Shown piece after piece: positions 59,701 through 64,000 of a DNA stretch of 64,000 nt. This DNA comes from Mesodorylaimus sp. YZB2_4. Lineage: Eukaryota > Nematoda > Enoplea > Dorylaimida > Dorylaimidae. Both the position numbers and the translations under genes were made by a program. The notes below the pieces were generated by a model. It was not told the origin of the DNA. It searched no databases and worked only from the letters and a program-made list of their open reading frames with translations. Where the stretch lies: NCBI GenBank assembly GCA_030248295.1, contig JASANH010001440.1, positions 434,001 to 498,000 on the forward strand. The letters run 5' to 3'. Position 1 is the first letter of the stretch. Every line of letters starts with the position of its first letter.

Positions 59701-60989
59701 AACCTCAACAACCGTTCGAACCAGTTCCATTCCCACCACAACAACCTCAACAACCTTTCGAGCCAATTTCATTCCCACCACAACAACCTCAACAACCGTT
59801 CGAACCAGTTCCATTCCCACCACAACAACCTCAACAACCTTTCGAGCCAATTCCATTCCCACCACAACAACCTCAACAACCGTTCGAACCAGTTCCATTC
59901 CCACCACAACAACCTCAACAACCTTTCGAGCCAGTTCCATTCCCACCACAACAACCTCAACAACCGTTCGAACCAGTTCCATTCCCACCACAACAACCTC
60001 AACAACCATTCGAACCAGTACCATTCCCACCGCAGCACCCACAGCTACCTCAAGTACCAAATGGACCAACAATTGTCGTTCTACCACCACCTCAACAGCC
60101 ACACCAGCCATTCGAGCCAGTTCCATTCCTGCCACAACAGCCCCAACAACCACTAGAACCAGTTCCATTCCCACCACAACAACCTCAACAACCGTTCGAA
60201 CCAGTTCCATTCCCACCACAACAACCTCAACAACCGTTCCTACCAGTTCCATTTCCACCACAACAACCTCAACAACCGTTCGAACCAGTTCCATTCCCAC
60301 CACAACAGCCTCAGCAGCCTCAACACCCGTTCGAACCAGTTCCATTTCCACCACAGCAGCCTCAACAACCGTTCGAACCAGTGCCTGTTCCTGCACCCCA
60401 GCCAGAGCAACAGTTTCCCCAGCCTCCAGTTCAACCTGAACATCCACCTCAACCGCAGCCTCCTATTGCTCCTCAATCGCCTGTTCCTGGACCGAATCCG
60501 CCAATCGCGCCCCAGACTAATCCAAGGCCCCCGCAGGGTAATCTATCTCCTATACATCGCATCGATCGATAAAATGAATAGTGCAGATCATTTGTTTACA
60601 GGCAACTGTGAAGATCAGCATCCGTTATGTCCATCACTTTGCAAATTGCCCTGCGCTGAAAAATCTATTGGACTGGCTGTGAAAAAACGATCATTGTTCG
60701 GCCTGTTCCGAGGAGTCAAGGCTCAACCTGTGAGGAACAGAAAAGTCCAACCGCCTCGTTTGAATCCTAAAGCTCAATGCGCGGATTACGCTAGCGCCGC
60801 TTTTGAATTGGTTCTCTTCGCCTGCCCTAAGTCTTGTGGAGCTTGCGCAGAGGGTGAGTTCTAAGTAATACACAAATCTTCTATGAGCATTCGAATTCCT
60901 GCGTTTCTGTTCTAGTGATCAACCCAACTGATGTCGCTCGTCAATATTCCGCTCAATATTGCAAAGCTAAGCCGAAACTCGTTGGATGA
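56764..60989 (+). CDS. Secreted giant: two ShKT-like domains flanking ~50 Pro/Gln repeats, 1,188 aa
   Basis: Exons: 56764-56830, 56929-57150, 57207-57476, 57856-60537, 60602-60853, 60916-60989. They total 3,567 nt, every junction is phase 1 and they close on the stop. Residues 1-20 are a signal peptide (ALIFFIITVSA core). Residues about 24-97 form a cysteine domain CEDAHPICKTICAINC...CPDLAEP...CPKSCGLC plus a C-terminal Cys; residues about 1080-1188 repeat it as CEDQHPLCPSLCKLPC...CADYAS...CPKSCGAC plus Cys. The CPKSCG.C end resembles ShKT modules. Between them lies a P/K/R-rich linker and about 54 units of PFEPVPFPPQQPQQ (14 aa, some 17 aa), ending in PAPQPEQ and PQPPIAPQ variants. The repeat recalls cereal gliadins by convergence and would be disordered and glutamine-rich. 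A secreted structural or cross-linked matrix protein is inferred. Confidence 0.9.
57930..60400 (+). repeat. 42-bp coding minisatellite with higher-order structure
   Basis: About 54 units of 42 bp (occasionally 51 bp) fill exon 4. A block of seven units near 58,291-58,585 is repeated at 58,732-59,020 (offset 441 bp). A non-canonical spacer block reading PNGPTIVVLPPPQQP occurs near 59,080 and 60,060, 979 bp apart. Near 59,730-60,000 two unit types alternate as an 84-bp dimer. Confidence 0.95.
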
Positions 60990-62997
60990 AGAGAGATCAG
61001 ATGATGAAGTGACTGGTGGAGCCTGAAACAGATTCATCCTCTTCAGTTAAGAAATATGAAACCGCGCGTCTTGCTTCTAATTAACTGAATACAAAACCAT
61101 ATAAGAATTGCAATTATTTGGTAACGCCTGATTTTCTGGTAGTTTGGAAAAAACTAAGGCACTTCGAATAGACCCACATATGTCGCTAAAACATACACGT
61201 AGGTTATGAATTCAAAGTCTCCAGAAGGTTCTATGCAGTTGGAACGAAGATAAAAGAACAAACACCAGCAGGGGAAGGAGTTGGAATTCCTTGTTTGGAC
61301 GCCAATTAAATCTTAACCTTTTCCTTGCATGATTTCTCATGCATAACACTTTTTTAAAATATCATGAGGATATCTTTTTTAACTGATTGTATGTAGAGCT
61401 TGCTAAAAAATAGATTTTGGTGGGTACTGGATGCTCACTCCATAACACCACCTAGAAATGTATCCGTTGCTTCACACCATCAAAATAAGGTGCCGCGGTG
61501 CTTCCACGCTTTGATTGTATCATGTACATAACAGAGATCGAAAGACATTCAATGTCCTTGTATAATCAGTTTGAAGCGCAGGCAATATTACTGTATCTGA
61601 GTTCCGCCTGGCATGACCGTATTAATGGGGCTCTTGTTCTTATCTACCTACATGCCAGGCCTAACACTGCGATCAAATGTGATCAAGGTAGTTAGATGGG
61701 ATATTTCTTAATGCCAGTTTAATTTCATGCAGTTCTCCTGATTGTTAAGCATGAGTATATTTTGGCGCCGCTCACACTTTGTCTTTCTCACTTTTGATCG
61801 CTCCGTTTGAACCCTGCACCCTCAGCATTACACACCTTTTGGTGATCCTGTTTGACGGAAAGACCCGGTATTACCTACATGCAAAGTACAAAATTTGCGA
61901 TACACTTTATTTTTGTTGAGAAGACTTTTCCCCTGGCTGCTAACGCTAACGCCTGTTTTCCGAGTTTCTATTTCCTGCCCACGATATTCCTTGTCGAACT
62001 TTTGTACCTTATGGGTCATTGTGGCTTTTCTTGTATCCAGCCTAGAAAGGACTAATGGAATCCTATCCATACGGCATATTTGCCTTGGCTCTACCAATGT
62101 TTGCCCACTCGGCAGCGCATTATGTTCGCGCGGGCATTCATCTCCTACCTTTAGCTGATTAAACAGAAACTACCATCGCCGGCGCGGGGATCATCATGGA
62201 CAAATTACCGCTTCACGTTTAGTTTGTCCTTGCCTACCATACTCGCATCGAACCAAGCTCAACAGAGCCTGAGTAACTTAATCACCAGGCGGCGAATAGA
62301 GAAAGTTGTACTCGTCGCTAGAGCTAATGCGAATTATCGATTTTTAGCCCCTGACATTTCATTCTTGTATACACAACTAATTTGCGTGCACAATCTTTTC
62401 CTAGTTACAGGCCAAATCCTTTAGAGACACCCTCCAGCCAAACTACCGCTCATAAAGCCCACGCATGCTCTGAAAAAGATCCCAACCGAAAGCAGTACGG
62501 TCAATGTTCATCGGTGGAAGTCGGCCGCAGATTGGCGGCTATCCAGCGCGCAAGCCTTTTTGAATCCTCCACTGCTTGAAAGCCACCCTTTCCCTCCCTC
62601 AAACCGGAGATAAAGGTTTTTCAGTCAGCGGAGACAGTGTAAATGAACAGTTGACGGCTATAGCTTAAGTCGTACATCTTATATGTATCGTTGGCCTCCA
62701 TTGCTTCGTTCTCGCCTCCTAGCCAGTCACCCGTTCAGACGGTGGCAGCTTCCGCTGTTCCAGACTCTTCAATAGTGTATATGCGTCGAGTCGAGTATTT
62801 ATGCAAGCGTCAGCTGCACTCGTGACTAAACTATATTCTTCATTTTTTCGCCTGAATCACTTCAACGACGACTGGGTCCCTAAAGTTCTTTCCAAAAGGA
62901 CCCTTTGCTTACTTTGCACTTGATTCTGCCCGCCAACTAGTCAGTCGTTGGTTATCCTCGGTGGATCCGCGTTACTGGAGGGACCAGTGGTGAAATC
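60990..62997. other. Intergenic, no supported gene
   Basis: The open frames at 61,498-62,579 overlap in several phases without signals or domains. No RNA gene is recognised. Confidence 0.5.
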
Positions 62998-63738
62998 ATG
63001 GCGTTCGCAGCGGCCATTTGGATGGCTCGTAAAGTGAGCATGCAACAAAGAAAGGCGATTCCGGACGAAGCATCACTACAAGCGTTTTGTATTACATTTC
63101 GACCAGAAAATAAAATCCTCCTATTCCCGCCGGCCATCGAAACTATGCGTTGGCTGAGAATGGTGGTTGAACAATTTTGGCAAGTCGATACGGTGGACGC
63201 CAAAGAAGATTGTTACACTTTGCATTTGACTGGTGCGCCATTTTTGAAACATTCGAGTCGAGAAAGCGCTATTTTATTGAAAACTATGTGCTGTCAGATT
63301 TTGGAAACGTTCAAGGCGCAGAACTGGCAATTAGTTCTGTGTACGGATTTGTCGTGTAAAAGTGATCTGACCGCGTGGTATTTCGCTCGATCACCAACAT
63401 CCACGGCATCCTTGGACGTACCAGATTCCCCGCAACAACTGAACCCAGCTTCACCAGCCGCCTTCGTTTGTTTAAGTTTAAGTAAAAATAACCAGTTACA
63501 AATCGTCAATGCATCGACCGAGTTGCAAGATTCCTTGAAATCTTGCGTCGAAGCTAGCTATCCACCCGGAATCGACAAGGATTCCCGAAAAGGTCGTGAT
63601 TACGAAATCAAATTGAAAGGCACACCATGGGATCCGAAAAACCGCTTGGAAAGCGTGGCTGCTTGTTCGCTTATGATAAATATATTTCGGAGATTTCACT
63701 TTAACGGTTTTCAATTGTACGGCATCGTCAATTTGAAG
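62998..63738 (+). CDS. First exon of a protein with two tandem ~100-aa domains (continues off window)
   Basis: The exon runs from ATG at 62,998 to LYGIVNLK at 63,738, followed by GTAAGT in phase 0. Its 247 residues contain an internal duplication. Repeat 1 (about 28-130) has a YTLHLTGAPF block, SAILLKTMCCQILETF and WQLVLCTDLS. Repeat 2 (about 153-247) has PPGIDKDSRKGRDYEIKLKG, TPWD, SVAACSLMINIFRRF and FQLYGIVNLK. The pattern LxGxPW...L...I...F...FQL resembles a widespread uncharacterised eukaryotic family I cannot name with certainty. No signal peptide or membrane span is seen, so a cytosolic or nuclear protein is likely. Further exons lie to the right. Confidence 0.75.
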
Positions 63739-64000
63739 GTAAGTACATCTAGTCATTTTGTGATACCTACATGTTTCTAATTAACTAGCGGACCGCAGTC
63801 AGTTGTCACATGTTACCGAAACTTACATCACAGGGAGTCCCGACCTACAGTAGTAGGGGTTAGGCATGAATCACATTCAAAAACGTTAAAACCACACCGA
63901 TACACATGACTACTACATTTCTAGCTGAAGAAAATTCTTTTGAAACCAATGTCGAAGCCTAACTGTATACTGCAGAGCTGCATAACTCTTGCAAAGTTGT
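63739..64000 (+). other. Start of an intron; no further exon visible
   Basis: Follows the GTAAGTACATC donor. No convincing acceptor plus open continuation was seen before the window ends. Confidence 0.5.

Noticed and set aside
57664-60156. 830-codon + strand frame (His/Asn/Ser/Gln-rich)
   Set aside because: It is the out-of-phase reading of the Pro/Gln repeat exon. The spliced PQ frame closes perfectly with flanking cysteine exons.
57850-60447. 865-codon minus-strand frame (Val/Glu/Met-rich)
   Set aside because: Antisense shadow of the same 42-bp repeat; no splice sites, signal peptide or domain.
1-64000. CRISPR arrays, operons, bacterial ribosome binding sites
   Set aside because: The window is clearly eukaryotic; spaced repeats found are transposon or coding minisatellite structures.

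Overview
The window is metazoan nuclear DNA. It has spliced genes with short GT...(T-rich)CAG introns (commonly 51-61 nt), degraded LINE, hAT-like, pogo-like and LTR elements, and secreted cysteine-rich proteins typical of invertebrates. I cannot name the species. A TAAGCC-rich minisatellite resembles the nematode telomere motif TTAGGC, but a SPATA6-family gene (a flagellated-sperm component) argues against an ordinary nematode. A soft-bodied or ecdysozoan invertebrate is the most I would say.

Layout. 1-24,200 is a degraded tandem segmental duplication. Unit 1 holds a broken LINE, its 5' flank, two TA-flanked miniature transposons, a two-exon secreted protein (8685-9046) and a four-exon cysteine-rich gene whose large intron contains nested transposons (about 11,630-15,044). 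Unit 2 holds a second LINE copy with an internal deletion, the same 5' flank broken by two unrelated segments, an hAT miniature element, and what looks like a decayed copy of the cysteine-rich gene (22,981-24,111). 24,400-29,800 is gene-poor and contains a compact LTR element (25,932-27,502) with 194-bp LTRs and a 5-bp target duplication.

29,972-44,450 is a sodium-handling cluster on the + strand. It has a complete 14-exon Na+/H+ exchanger of 581 aa, a DEG/ENaC channel gene, and a second exchanger with the same 14-exon structure that carries a +2 frameshift in exon 11. Retroposed and tRNA-like repeats are scattered through it.

45,520-52,310 holds a divergent pair of paralogous secreted proteins, each with a signal peptide, a low-complexity W/N/R/D spacer and a 12-cysteine PAN-like domain. 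A four-exon SPATA6-family gene follows, tail-to-tail with the second paralog. 56,764-60,989 encodes a 1,188-aa secreted protein in which about 50 gliadin-like PFEPVPFPPQQPQQ repeats sit between two homologous ShKT-like cysteine domains. This is the most distinctive gene of the window. A gene starting at 62,998 runs off the right edge and encodes two tandem copies of an unrecognised domain of about 100 residues.

The exchangers and the channel may share a role in ion regulation, and the three repeat/cysteine proteins look like secreted matrix or surface components. All gene models come from reading splice sites by eye. Exon phases were checked and close exactly for the first exchanger, both PAN-like proteins, the SPATA6-like gene and the PQ-repeat protein. 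The DEG/ENaC 5' half and the 5' end of the gene at about 11.6 kb remain unresolved.
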